DNA from: Allolobophora icterica
Lineage: Eukaryota; Annelida; Clitellata; Crassiclitellata; Lumbricidae
Direction: 5' to 3'
DNA: 64,000 nt
NCBI GenBank assembly: GCA_963556255.1
Contig: OY744609.1
Span: forward strand, 13,488,790-13,552,789
Part shown: piece after piece, positions 35,555 to 47,883 of the stretch
Position numbering within the stretch: position 1 is the first letter of the stretch
Layout of the letters: every line of letters begins with the position of its first letter
Notes under the pieces: model-generated
What the model was told of the DNA's origin: nothing
The model's database searches: none
Seen by the model: the letters and a program-made list of their open reading frames with translations, nothing else
Translations under genes and position numbers: made by a program

Positions 35555-35626
35555 GCCGTGATCGTATAGTGGTTAGTACTTCTCGTTGTGGCCGAGACAA
35601 CCCAGGTTCGAATCCTGGTCACGGCA
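35555..35626 (+). tRNA. tRNA-His (GTG)
   Basis: A complete 72-base cloverleaf can be drawn. The acceptor stem GCCGTGA pairs with TCACGGC with discriminator A. The anticodon stem TCTCG pairs with CGAGA around the loop TTGTGGC, so the anticodon is GTG. The T arm is CCAGG-TTCGAAT-CCTGG and holds the B box GGTTCGAATCC. The D arm holds TAGTGGTTAGTA. No intron and no encoded CCA, as expected for a eukaryotic tRNA gene. It closely matches animal tRNA-His. Pol III would stop at the TTTT about 38 bases downstream (35664). Confidence 0.96.
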
Positions 35627-35968
35627 ATTCGCTGTGGTTCTCTGTCATGGCATGCCATCTATGTTTTCTACCTCCGACGTTTCAAAACCTTTTATACTTC
35701 ACACCATGAGGAATATAATATTTCCCGTCTTTGTTATACGCATGGTATTGAACGTTTTTCATTGTATTGCAATGCACTGCACCGTAAATTCCATTGTTAT
35801 TGTTATTGTTCGTTTATTAACTCCACACCGTTGTCACACTGCAACATGGTACGATTATCATACGAAATATACGACATTGTGTTGCGCTGCACTGCATTGA
35901 TTGTACTGTAAAAGAACATTTATATACGTATCTTCGTATCTATAGCCTGTTCGATTGATAACTAGACC
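35627..35968. other. Intergenic, nothing recognised
   Basis: Overlapping open frames of just over 100 codons in two phases have no features of real genes. Confidence 0.4.
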
Positions 35969-36386
35969 CAGAGGCGTAACTTTGGTCTAAACAGGCCCGG
36001 CTCAAGACATTTGGCGGCCCTGGGCAAAAACCCCAAATCGGCGGCCCTAAGCATAAAAAAGTTGATGACCTTTTTTAGTCATTCACCTCTGTTACGAATA
36101 ATAATAATTAAAATTTGTTTGAAAAATGGAAAATTGGCGGCCCCTAAAAATCGGCGGCCCTGGACGGCTACCCATGTTGCCCATATGGACGAACCGGGCC
36201 TGGGTCTAAAGAGTGGGGGATACCAATTTCTTACATACACGAAGCAAGGTGGAGACTGCGATCTCTGGGAAGACACAATAATAAAATATTGATTGGCATT
36301 GTTGAAAAAGTCGGGGGTACTGTACCCCCCAGTCCAAAAAGTGGGTGTACGGGTACCCCTTGTACCCCCCACGAATTACGCCTATG
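35969..36386. mobile_element. hAT-type MITE ('GGGGCGTWAC' family), copy 3, interrupted
   Basis: It starts CAGAGGCGTAACTTTGGTC and ends CACGAATTACGCCTATG, with a perfect 8-bp TSD ACTAGACC (35961-35968 and 36387-36394). The element at 35992-36202 is inserted 23 bp from its left end. The remainder matches 2397-2592 closely. Confidence 0.92.
35992..36202. mobile_element. hAT-type MITE, CAGGCCCGGCTC ends (nested)
   Basis: It starts CAGGCCCGGCTCAAGAC and ends GACGAACCGGGCCTG, with a perfect 8-bp TSD GGTCTAAA (35984-35991 and 36203-36210) made from the host MITE. GGCGGCCCT blocks repeat inside both ends. Confidence 0.92.
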
Positions 36387-36499
36387 ACTAGACCTGTCTG
36401 GCTGCCGACTAGTCGTGTATCCTCAGTTGTCACATAGCTTCTTCCCATATTCAACACTACTTAAAACACGTGACTTTGAATTTTAAAAAAAACAACACA
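36387..36499. other. Short intergenic stretch
   Basis: Nothing recognised. Confidence 0.35.
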
Positions 36500-37010
36500 T
36501 CATCGTAATCGTGATCGTAAACTCCAAATGTCTAAAGTGCCACTCGAAACCTAAGCGCAGAGCACCTGCTTATTCAAGAGTGCTGCAGTGCCGTCTTAAG
36601 GCATGGGGACGCAGGGCCCCAAATTAAAAATACCATGTTGAAATATTTTTGTTTTTCAATGCTTATGTTATATTCTTCAAACGTTTGTGTTAATTAATCT
36701 TCGCTTGACAGTATGTCTCTTTATGTTTAAACATTTGTTTTGTCACAAAGTGAATGTTGATAGTACCGGTACCAATAAATCTATTAGGTTTAATTTTATT
36801 GAACATTTAAATGTTTATCCCCGGGGGTGAGCAGGGGCCCCAGTGCATTGCTTTGCCCAGGGCCTACAGCTTATTCACGAGTGCTGTGTCGAGTCAGAGG
36901 GGTTGTCCAAAGAGTAGTCAAAAGGAGGTCAGAGTCCGTTTGCCAGAGGGTCAGCTGCTAAAGCGGGTGTCGTTTAGGTCGAGAATTGGAAGGCGAAGGG
37001 TCAGGTGAGT
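36500..37010. repeat. Rep-A, copy 5 (plus orientation), interrupted
   Basis: Rep-A blocks CGTAAACTCCAAATGTCTAA and GCCACTCGAAACCTAAGCGC precede the insert at 36586. AGAGGGGTTGTCCAAAGAGT and following sequence continue after 36886. Confidence 0.7.
36586..36869. mobile_element. Insertion flanked by a 17-bp direct repeat
   Basis: A 284-bp segment splits a Rep-A copy. It is flanked by CTTATTCAAGAGTGCTG (36569-36585) and CTTATTCACGAGTGCTG (36870-36886), 16 of 17 matching. The ends hold GGGCCCC blocks in inverted orientation. The long duplication does not fit the hAT pattern elsewhere. The mechanism is unclear. Confidence 0.55.
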
Positions 37011-37805
37011 CGGGGACTCGGGGAATAAAATCTTGAAGAGATGAGACTTCAGTTAAATTTGAGCGGAAAGCCCGAGATTTCTACATCGCTGGAAAGTCAT
37101 TTGGCGGAAACCAGTTTGTTAACAGGTGTTCAGTCAAGCAGAATCGATAGGCTGGCAAATCAGGTTCCAAGTCCTGATCCAGAGGTCAGACAGGCAGATG
37201 GACGTGTCTTGGAGCGGGTGGTGTTAACTGCTAAGAACTGGAGCGGCGGTAGCCTAGAGGGAAGAGGAGGAATCAGGATAGGATTTGTGGAGAGGAATAT
37301 TTTTAGTAGCAAGTGAGACCTGCGCAGATATTGTAGGCCCTATATTTGTAGACTTAAGAGGTGATGGCTTGGTGAATTCGTAGGACGGACCAGATAATTG
37401 GCGCCAATTCTGACTGGGGTTTATTCCAGATGGGCAGGGCAGCTAGGGCTAGTATAGGGTACTTTCCAAATGTCAGAGATGAGACTTGCGAATAAGGTAA
37501 ACTTATAAATCTGGTCATTAGCACAATGTCAAGCCTGTGACAGAACATAATATAACATAACGTATACGATACCATTATTACCATAACATACTAGAACCTA
37601 ACAAAACATAAGCCTAAACATAGACATAACATACAATAACATAACATAACATAAGCCTACCGTAACATAACATGGGTTTTCTAATATTAGATGTCAGAAG
37701 ACATTTGATCTGTGTTAAACTACTGCAGTAACTGAAAAAGTTCATCAGGCAATTCTTCATATAGCTGCCTGTTAACACCAGTGTCCACTTAATAAGTGAA
37801 TAAGG
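37011..37805. other. Intergenic, with a short ATAAC repeat
   Basis: ATAAC/ACATA pentanucleotide repeats lie at about 37550-37670. No gene is supported. Confidence 0.45.
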
Positions 37806-37880
37806 CTTCAATAAACTGGTGCTCTGCGATTGGCTTTCGAGTGGCGCTTCAGACGTTTAGAGTTAACGATTAACGGGTTG
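37806..37880. repeat. Rep-A, copy 6 (minus orientation, partial)
   Basis: ATAAACTGGTGCTCTGCG and TTTCGAGTGGCGCTTCAGAC match Rep-A. Confidence 0.65.
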
Positions 37881-37969
37881 GCCTGTAATATTTCAAGCCA
37901 TTGCACAAGCTCACTGCTGCATGTAGTTGAAAACTACCAAGTCTATAATGAGGTCATTGGCAGACTGAC

Positions 37970-39130
37970 AGTAAGTAAGTAAATAGCCTTTTATTTACAT
38001 CTGACAAGTGCAGATGCATTACACTGTGCACGACGATTACATACATATTTGCAGTCTTGTTGTCAAGACCTTAAACCTCAAGACCAAGACCAAGACCTTG
38101 AACCTCAAGACCAAGACCAAGACCAAGACCTTGAACCTCAAGACCAAGACCAAGACCAAGACTTTGAACCTCGAGACCAAGACCAAGACCAAGACCTTGA
38201 ACCTCAAGACCAAGACCAAGACCAAGACCCAAAAAATCGCAATAAGGTCAAGGCTTCTAAAATTATCAAGTCGGAATATTCGCTATTTTAATGAAAACAT
38301 GAGTCTTTTATTTTATTCAATCAAATTAACTTTAAATGCAAACTGCAGAGAAATCCGAATTTGTATTCAAAAGTCCTTCATGCAAACTATTATTCCAAAT
38401 GCTTTTTCTATTTTATAAAAACCAATTCACTCAGAATTTTCTGACCAAGACGTGCCTGGTTGGTCTCATAAAAATTCCGCCATGTCAAAAAATACGTTCT
38501 ACAGGCGCTGAAGTCGCTGACACACACAGAGAAGCTTTTCAAGCACTGGATGTAAATGTACAGATAGTGAGTCCTTTTGAAATCTTCCCATGGTTTATCA
38601 TACCGTCTGATACAGAATAACTCTTGCTGCTGCCAATGGGTTAACCTGACCAACAAGACTTGTATCCATCCATAGATAGGGCCTATTGGTCGTATGATGC
38701 AAGCAGGCTTGATACAGAATTCTTGAGTTCTGTTAAATGACTGTTCATATTGACAGCCGGTCTTGGTCTTGGTCTTGCGAGACCAAGACCAAGACTTTGA
38801 ACCTCAAGACCAAGACCAAGACCAAGACCTTGAACCTCAAGACCAAGACCAAGACCAACACCTTGAACCTCAAGACCAAGACCAAGACCAAGACTTTCAA
38901 AAACGAACTCGAGTGCACTCGAGACCAAGACCTTGGTCTCGAGGACAACAAGACTGCATATTTGAAATAGTATAGAATACAATAGGAACAGATTTTATAG
39001 TCATACAATGAACAACTATAATTAATAACTAAAGATACGTCGATTTACAAAACCACTTTTAAACAGTTTACTTTTTAACTGTTTATATTTGACATTAGGT
39101 ATAGCATGACAGGATGTTTTCTCTTGCGAA
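37970..39130. repeat. Rep-B, copy 2, split by an hAT element
   Basis: Sequence either side of 38052-38956 aligns with 31805-32090. Confidence 0.75.
38052..38956. mobile_element. hAT-type element, CAGTCTTGTTGTC family, copy 2 (905 bp)
   Basis: It has perfect terminal inverted repeats CAGTCTTGTTGTC and GACAACAAGACTG, and a perfect 8-bp TSD CATATTTG (38044-38051 and 38957-38964). The CAAGAC-unit arrays are longer than in copy 1, while the core is nearly identical. The paralogous empty target at about 31881 confirms the element's boundaries. Confidence 0.95.
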
Positions 39131-39470
39131 GTCATGAGTACTTTTGTCCTTGCGAAGAGGTGACATGAGTCCGTATCATGGCGGTGTCAGACTGTCAGTA
39201 TACCTATGCAAGCGCTCTGACTGTCTGCCAGTGACAATTGTCACTGTCACAGGCAGACTGTCACTCAATAATGACAAAGACTGGCCTTCCATTTTCGCAC
39301 TGGTTGAATTAGTAATGACCAAGTAAATTAACATTTTAGCCGTGATTTATTGAACCATTGCAACAGTAGCCGCAGGGAAGACTGCTCGCGACCGTAATAT
39401 TAAGATATTAATGACTTAGGTTCCCTTTACCCAAGCAGATTTGGACAAGGACTGTTGTCGTTCTTTCTGT
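39131..39470. other. Intergenic, nothing recognised
   Basis: A TGACAATTGTCACTGTCA partial palindrome lies near 39232. No gene. Confidence 0.4.
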
Positions 39471-40195
<725 letters not shown>

Positions 40196-40309
40196 AAAAT
40201 GGCTATGTACGGCAGTCAGTCATAGAACCACAGCAAGCAACTGTTGTGTGTCCTAATTTCCCTGAAGCCATCTCCTTCATCCCACCATGACTCCGTCGCA
40301 CACTCCCTT
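40196..40309. other. Short unique spacer
   Basis: Nothing recognised. Confidence 0.35.
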
Positions 40310-40800
40310 CCAGCATAATTCCACTCTTCTGCCTTCTTCCGTCCTTCCTTCCTTCCGTCTCTGCTTCCCTAGGTGGTTCCTTCCCTGTGTCATTCCCTTC
40401 CTACCTTTACTTCCTCCCCAGCTCTCTTCCATCTTTCCTCACGTCCCCTTCCTTCCGGCCTCCATCTTTCTGCCCGTATATCCTTCTTTCCTTCTCTCCT
40501 TCCTTTATCTTTCCACCTTGGTCTCCTTCCTTCCTTCCTCCATGGTTCCATCCGGTTTCCTTCCTTCCTAAAGTTCGTTCCTCCATCTTTCCATCCATCC
40601 ATCCTTCCTCCAACTTTAAATCCTGGTATCCTTTCTTCCTTGAGTTCCTTCCTTCAACTTTTTATCGGGGTATCCTTCCTTGCTAAAGTTCCTTCCTCCA
40701 CCTGTCCATCCTTCCTTCCTTCCTTCCTTCCTTCCTCCAACTTTCCATCCGGGTATCATTTCTCCTTGAGTTACTTCCTCCATCTTTCCATCCCATCTCC
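40310..40800. repeat. (TTCC)n-type imperfect repeat
   Basis: Pyrimidine-rich CTTCC repeats with a loose higher-order period (CTCCATCTTTCCATCC blocks). Confidence 0.85.
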
Positions 40801-41204
40801 TTTCTTTCTTAATTGCCAATCCTTCCCCTTCTGGGCCATAGCATTCGCCTCCGATTGTCCGCCAGCCAGACAGTCTATACACTGACCAGGACGACCTTTC
40901 CACTGCTGGTCAATTCTTCAGCAATTTCCGACACAGCGTCGGGTGAAACCGATCAGACACGGCAGATGCTACATCCGCCAGGTGATCACAGGTTCATGAA
41001 TCCAAAAGGTCAATTACGACCTCAGTGCCATACATCCGTCATCGACGAAATAAATCCACCCTTCGCCCGGATAATCTAATCTCATTTAAAATCTTCTCTA
41101 ATTTAGTTCCAATCCGATTTGAACTCAGTTGGTCTTAGCTAAGTTTCTATAGCGGCAGGGGCGCAGTTGAGGCTAGTGAAACTCCGTGTACAAGATATAT
41201 GGAT
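40801..41204. other. Intergenic, nothing recognised
   Basis: No gene supported. Confidence 0.4.
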
Positions 41205-41877
<673 letters not shown>

Positions 41878-41999
41878 TAAACGCATTTCGATTTTGTCCG
41901 TTTTTGGTAATATTATATTTTTTCATTTAGATATGAAGGTATTTCATGAATATATGTCTAATAAATGCAAAAACATTCGTTCAGTCTTTTCTTTCATTT

Positions 42000-42760
42000 T
42001 CTTTCCCATATATCAACCCATACAATACATCCACCCACACATCCACTCATATAATCAACCCATATATCAACCCATTCAATACATCCACCCATACAATACA
42101 TCCACACATCCGCCCATATGATCAACCCATATATCAAACCCATACAATACATCCACCAATACATCCATCCATACATACACCCATACATCTAGTCGTCCGT
42201 CCGCCCATTCTTCCGTGCATCCATCCATCCATCCGTCTGTCCATCTGTTCCTGTTGTAACGCATTGTATTGCATTGTAACGCATTGTTTTGTATTGCATT
42301 GTATTGTAACTATATTACTATGATTGCTTTTTACTGCTTACCGTGGATCAATAAAATTTGTGGTTATGGTTATGTGGTTATACATCCGCCCATATATCAA
42401 CCCATATATCCACGCATATATCAACCCATACAATGCATCTACCCATACATCCACCCATATATCAACCCATATATCCACCCATATCAACCCATACAATGCA
42501 TCTACCCATACATCCACCCATATATCAACCCATATATCCACCCATAAATATATCAACCAATACAATACATCCACCCATACATCCACCCAAACAGCTACCC
42601 AAACATCCACCCATATACCAACCCATATATCCATAATCCACCCATAGGCCTATGTCAACTCAAACATCCGTTACATCCACCCATGCATACATCCACCCAT
42701 ATATTTATTCGTCCGTATATCCATCCATCCGTCTGTCCATCTGTCCATTTTGTACTGCAA
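42000..42760. repeat. Degenerate (CCCATA/TCCA)n minisatellite
   Basis: ATCAACCCATATATC and CATCCACCCATACATC blocks recur for about 700 bp, interrupted at about 42245-42380 by T-rich unique sequence with GCATTGTATTG repeats. Confidence 0.88.
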
Positions 42761-43214
42761 TGAATTGCGTCGCATTATATTGCATTGTATAGTATTGTAT
42801 TACACTGTATTGTAGAATCGATCAACTACCAGAATGAAGACTTTCAAGATTCTTACCATTCGTCGTCCGGTGAAACGCTTCTGCGATTCTTCCTGCAGCG
42901 AAGTTATCTGACCTGTCTGTCTCTCTTTGTCTTTCTCTATCTGTCTGTCTGCATGTGTCCGTCTGTCTCTCTGTCCGTCTATCTCTCTGTCCGTCTGTCT
43001 CCCTCTGTCGGCGACCCCTATCTAGTCTGAGCGTCGTTGAGTGGATCCGGGGAGCAGAGCAGAGTCATGAGCTCGAAGGCAGGAATTCCTTCTGCATTGG
43101 ACAAACAGAGCGATTGCGCGCCATCGAAACTGAACGTCTCCCTCGCGACATCTAGCGGTCAAAGACCATCCATTGGTCGAGATGACTAGACTGCATGGTT
43201 GCAACCAAATCCCA
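42761..43214. other. Intergenic with (TGTC)n
   Basis: TCTGTCTGTC-type repeats at about 42915-43010. The rest shows nothing recognised. Confidence 0.5.
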
Positions 43215-43420
43215 TTAATATATATATATACATAATAAATATGTATATATATATAATATTATATAAATTGCACATACAGTAATTAATATATGTATACAGT
43301 TTTAAGATATATATATATACATTGATATATATATATACATTGCACAATGCACATGCAATATAAGTATATATATATATATATATATATAGGCCCTATATAT
43401 ATATATATATATCATGCAAC
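43215..43420. repeat. AT-rich dinucleotide repeats
   Basis: Several (AT)n runs and ATATATACATTG repeats are visible. Confidence 0.92.
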
Positions 43421-43629
43421 ACATAACTGTTGACGCTCGTACGTGACCATTATGCGACGTCAGAGCTCTTATAGATTCTTCAAAACCGTTGCGACTTGTG
43501 AACTGCCATAGGAAATACCCAGATTTATATAATATCCGGAATTTCTTATATATTTTCTGCGACCCCTAACAAACTCGGCTATACTGAGTACACTGACCGT
43601 ACACTGTCGGTGGGAAATGAGACGGCGAG
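43421..43629. other. Short intergenic stretch
   Basis: Nothing recognised. Confidence 0.35.
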
Positions 43630-43955
43630 CAGTGGCGTACGGAGCTGAAATGCCGCCCGGGGCGAGGACCCAACATGCCGCCCTTGGCCACTTAGTTTTG
43701 TATATGCTATTTAAGATATTGCACGACGATCGTATTACATCCACAATTTTATTTAAACAGTTTATAGCCTTTCTGGATATTTAACTTTTCACTGTATTTT
43801 TAATTATCAGTTTGAGCTATGCATTTTCAACGTACCTAAATCTATTGTATTAGATAATGAAACATATTATTGCACGACTTGCGATTGTCGCTGACTCGCT
43901 TTGATATGTACAGTACAGTACATAGGCCTACATACTTACATAATATTCATATTCA

Positions 43956-44203
43956 CCTTGTCACCTTGTGCTGTCGATTCGTTGAATCCTAGCGACTGTC
44001 ATGGTCAACCTTCTCCATGTGCTCCGATTTCTCGTTGCCTCTCTCAGCTCCGAGATGTTCATCTTCAATGCCTCCTGTATCTCGTCCATCCATCTCCTCC
44101 TTGGTTGTCCCCTCCTCCTTCTGCCCTCCCCACACGCCAACATCATCTCCTTTTCCAGCCCATCTGCACGCATCACGTGTCCAAATATTCATATTATACT
44201 TGC
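43956..44203 (-). pseudogene. RTE-type LINE 3' end fragment
   Basis: On the minus strand, 44176-43961 encodes GRRRRGQPRRRWMDEIQEAL then ATRNRSTWRRL and a stop. This is the usual C-terminus of RTE-like and related LINE proteins (RGRPRKRWMDxIxxD ... RSxWRR). The 3' tail CAGCACAAGGTGACAAGGTG follows directly. The rest of the ORF is absent. Confidence 0.75.
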
Positions 44204-44579
44204 ATATTATCATTATGCTATTAGGCCTAATGGTATCTTGCGACCTTTTACGGCAGAAAAATCATTGATAATATCAAAATTTATTGTTTCAGCTGTCTTT
44301 CTTTCAAAACTGTCACACATTGCTACAAAATATGCGTATAGTGCAATGGTAAGGATTGGGAGATGCTCCGCGCATTCCCACTTTCAATGCTTCCCAGTCA
44401 TTAGCAGTCTTGCTTGTAATTTCCTCGTAACTCCAAATATGACCAATTTAAATTAATTTTAAAAAGACGACTAAACTACATGGTGAAAGGCTGTGGTAGT
44501 AATATTGATAGTTTGTGATTAAATTTTAGTCTAAGTCTTTAATTCGTTTAGATATATCTAAACATATAGGCGGTTCGTA

Positions 44580-44881
44580 AAGGTTGGTCAATCACCTCGT
44601 AGGAGGTAAAACAGGAAGGTGACCTGACCGACGTTCCAGGACGGAGGTGCGGGCCCGGCCTGGGTTGACCAACCAAAAATCTCCGTGCCCACCTTCACGT
44701 GGTGCGAACCGTTAGTACCCTCCCCAAGGGGAGGCGAACGAACGGGCACGGCAGGCAAAACCAGAGGAAGGCAATGGCAAACCACCTCTGTAAATCTGCC
44801 AAGAAAACTGTTATGGAAGAGAAGGTTGACCATGACAGTCGCTAGGATTCAACGAATCGCCAGCACAAGGTGACAAGGTGA
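44580..44881 (+). mobile_element. SINE or deleted LINE sharing the RTE tail
   Basis: The last roughly 60 bp (from about 44819) are an inverted copy of the tail at 43956-44015. The body contains GAGGAAGGCAATGGCAAACC and AACTGTTATGG, as in RTE-mobilised SINEs of other animals. A short tail frame again reads RRLTMTVARIQRI. A non-autonomous partner of the RTE family is inferred. Confidence 0.6.
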
Positions 44882-45275
44882 AACATATCTATAGGCTATA
44901 TTATGATTATGAAGGGCGGCATTGCAAGAATATGCCTTAAAGTAGACTATGCTGTATAATGTAGTCTGTTACTCTTTTAGCGTTTACTAGGTAAATGCGG
45001 TTCCGCTTTTTCTACAATTCTGTTTATTGTTTAACGTAGACCTCTGAGATAGATGCCGCCCCTAACGTTCAACGCAAGCCTAGTCGACTTGACTAAAGTG
45101 TCAGTTTCTTTCTTTCTTTCTTTTACTTTCTTTCTTTTTTCCTACTGTTTCATATATTTTATCAAAAATTCATTTAAAAAAGTTTTCTTCAACCCTATTT
45201 TGCCGCCCCTGCCAAAGTGCCGCCCGGGGCGACTCGCCCCCTCTGCCCCCCCTTCGGTACGCCACTGACGGCGAG

Positions 45276-45790
<515 letters not shown>

Positions 45791-46144
45791 TATGCATACA
45801 TATCCACGGGAACCACAGAGCAAAGCATCACCAGAATCCAATCATCGACTTGCAAACTGATTTCCAGCTCAAAGCACGTCACAGACCACGTGATATCGTG
45901 ACGTCGTGTCAAACCAGGCAGACAATCGGTGATAGATTACGTCACACCTCAGCGATAAATGACGTCACGCTTCAGTTGTGTAGTGTTAGGACATAGAGCG
46001 CTTGTTGTACGTTAAATTGTGATTTTCAGAGCGATTACACTCTGTGGCATAATGAACAAACGGCTCGAGTTCCATTACGTTAATATTACGAATCATTTGT
46101 ATGCACAGCATTCTACGGTGATTATTTATTCTTTGATTTGATTC
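45791..46144. other. Intergenic, nothing recognised
   Basis: Several TGACGTCA-like half sites (GTGACGTC at 45898, TGACGTCA at 45960) are present. No gene is supported. Confidence 0.35.
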
Positions 46145-46262
46145 GTTTGTCAACGAATTTATCGGGTGATATCCTTTGCCATAAGGTGAGAGCCTTTACC
46201 ATCAGGTGAGATCATTTACCATCGGGTGAGAGAACCTTTACCATCGGGTGAGATCCTTCACC
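46145..46262. repeat. Minisatellite, ~20-bp unit
   Basis: GTGAGATCCTTTACCATCGG is repeated about 5 times. A single unit also occurs near 2668. Confidence 0.85.
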
Positions 46263-46466
46263 ATCGCTGCCAGAGTGCCAGTCTTGATCGAAGTTCACTC
46301 CAGTTTAGATTCCCGTGTAAATCTAAGGCGATTCCAGGGGCCATCCAGCCTGGGTCCCATTTTGTAAGGCAAGTTATTGGGTTTCCCTTAGACGGGTTAT
46401 GGTTGGCCATTAAACCTGAAAAGCAAGAAAGGTTATGAAAATCTGGAAAGCGGAAAAGGTCTTCAT

Positions 46467-46657
46467 CAGGCCCGCATTAAGGGGGGGGGGGTGCTAAGGT
46501 TACTGCAGCACCCGGGCCCGCAGTTTTGAGGGGCCCGCATTTTCGGAAGTACATCAACATTTTTTATTGTACTTGTAATTGGACCCCGCGCTGATGGCTA
46601 TATAGGATTATAGGTAATCACAGGACCCGGGCCCACACTAGCGTTAATGCGGCCCTA
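46467..46657. mobile_element. hAT-type MITE, CAGGCCCGCATTAA ends
   Basis: It starts CAGGCCCGCATTAAGG and ends GCGTTAATGCGGCCCTA, with a perfect 8-bp TSD GTCTTCAT (46459-46466 and 46658-46665). CCCGGGCCC blocks lie inside both ends. Confidence 0.88.
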
Positions 46658-46665
46658 GTCTTCAT

Positions 46666-47883
46666 GAAATATAACATACCATCCACTTGTCCCACTCCTC
46701 TTGTAAACTTCCGCCTCTGGTGTAATTGGTACCGAATTATTTGACAGGACAGGCGTCTTGGTTTGCAACGCTCCTATAATTGCTTGTATTAATTGTTGAA
46801 TTGTCGCCTCTGTGGCGATTGCGACTTCGAGGGGCAGAGTGACTTCAAACCAGTTTTACGCTTGCATGGAGTCAACCACATCACTGCCCCTGCTAGTTTC
46901 GACGTATACTATGGCCATTTTCTACTATGTACTATACCTCTGTCCAACAGTGACCGTCCTCCCATGTTACGTGCAGGACTGACCGTTTCCTTAGAGAGGT
47001 AACACAATAACTAAGCTTCGTTTCGGGACCCGATTCTACCTCTTCCGCGGTGTAAACTGTATATTGTTTTCCTTTCCGTGTATTGGTTCTGCATTTGTAT
47101 TTGATCAGTTTCGTGCTGGCCGACTCTTGCAAAATAAAGTTTATTTAGTTGTATACAGGCCCTAATCGTTTTTGTATTGTCTGTCGGATGAATACCTTTT
47201 GTCTCCGTTTTCTTGTCGTATACACGTGTTTATCGTGTGCCTAGTGTCCCCTGTTTTGCACGCCTTCGCTTTCATGTCATCGGTGTACGGCTTGACTACG
47301 CAATTGTGACGTCGTCCAACTGACGCCCTGAGGCGCACGTCATTTCCGGCGAGCGCAATACACTTTCTCTACATTCCACAGATAAATATCTTATGAAGTC
47401 CGTTAGCGAACGGCATCTATACTGAACATAATGCCAATATAATCACTGGCATCCGAACAGAGGGCCACAGGGACTTGTCCCCACTGCAGAAAGCTTTTGG
47501 ATTTCCCACTTTTGATCCCAAATTTATTCGGATGGGCTGCTGGAAGATCTGAAAGCGGAAAAAGATACGGTATTTGTCCAAGAGAAACCACGAATGACAA
47601 ACAACCCTAACAGCAACGAAAGGCCTATGTAAGACAATATTTTATGTAGCCCATGTTTCCAGTTTGGCTTCACATTTCCTATAATATTGTCCATATGGCA
47701 GGATATGTGAAACCCACATGGGAATACTGTTTTAGTATACACGAGTCTTATATCTCTTACAGCTGACGTTGTTTCTGGCACGAAGTCGACAGCAATTCGG
47801 TGACTTGCAACCGATGGGAAAAGTCTCGACCACTAAAAGAAGTCGTCAAGATTTGTTGGCGGCGATGTACAATTCCTACTGAG
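46666..47883. other. Intergenic, nothing recognised
   Basis: Open frames of 65-85 codons on both strands lack domains. No repeat is shared with other parts of the window. Confidence 0.4.

Larger units (their letters stand above)
43630..45267. mobile_element. hAT-type element, CAGTGGCGTACGG ends (1638 bp, composite)
   Basis: It starts CAGTGGCGTACGGAGC and ends CTTCGGTACGCCACTG, with a perfect 8-bp TSD ACGGCGAG (43622-43629 and 45268-45275). TGCCGCCCGGGGCGA is inverted near both ends. The interior is occupied by two retroelement fragments (43956-44203 and 44580-44881). No transposase is seen. Confidence 0.9.

Noticed and set aside
35586..35911. Two overlapping frames of 104 and 107 codons after the tRNA
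   Set aside because: They start inside the tRNA gene and are open in two phases at once. Nothing supports translation.
38008..38418. 136-codon frame with KTKTLNL repeats
   Set aside because: It lies across the CAAGAC subterminal array of an hAT element.
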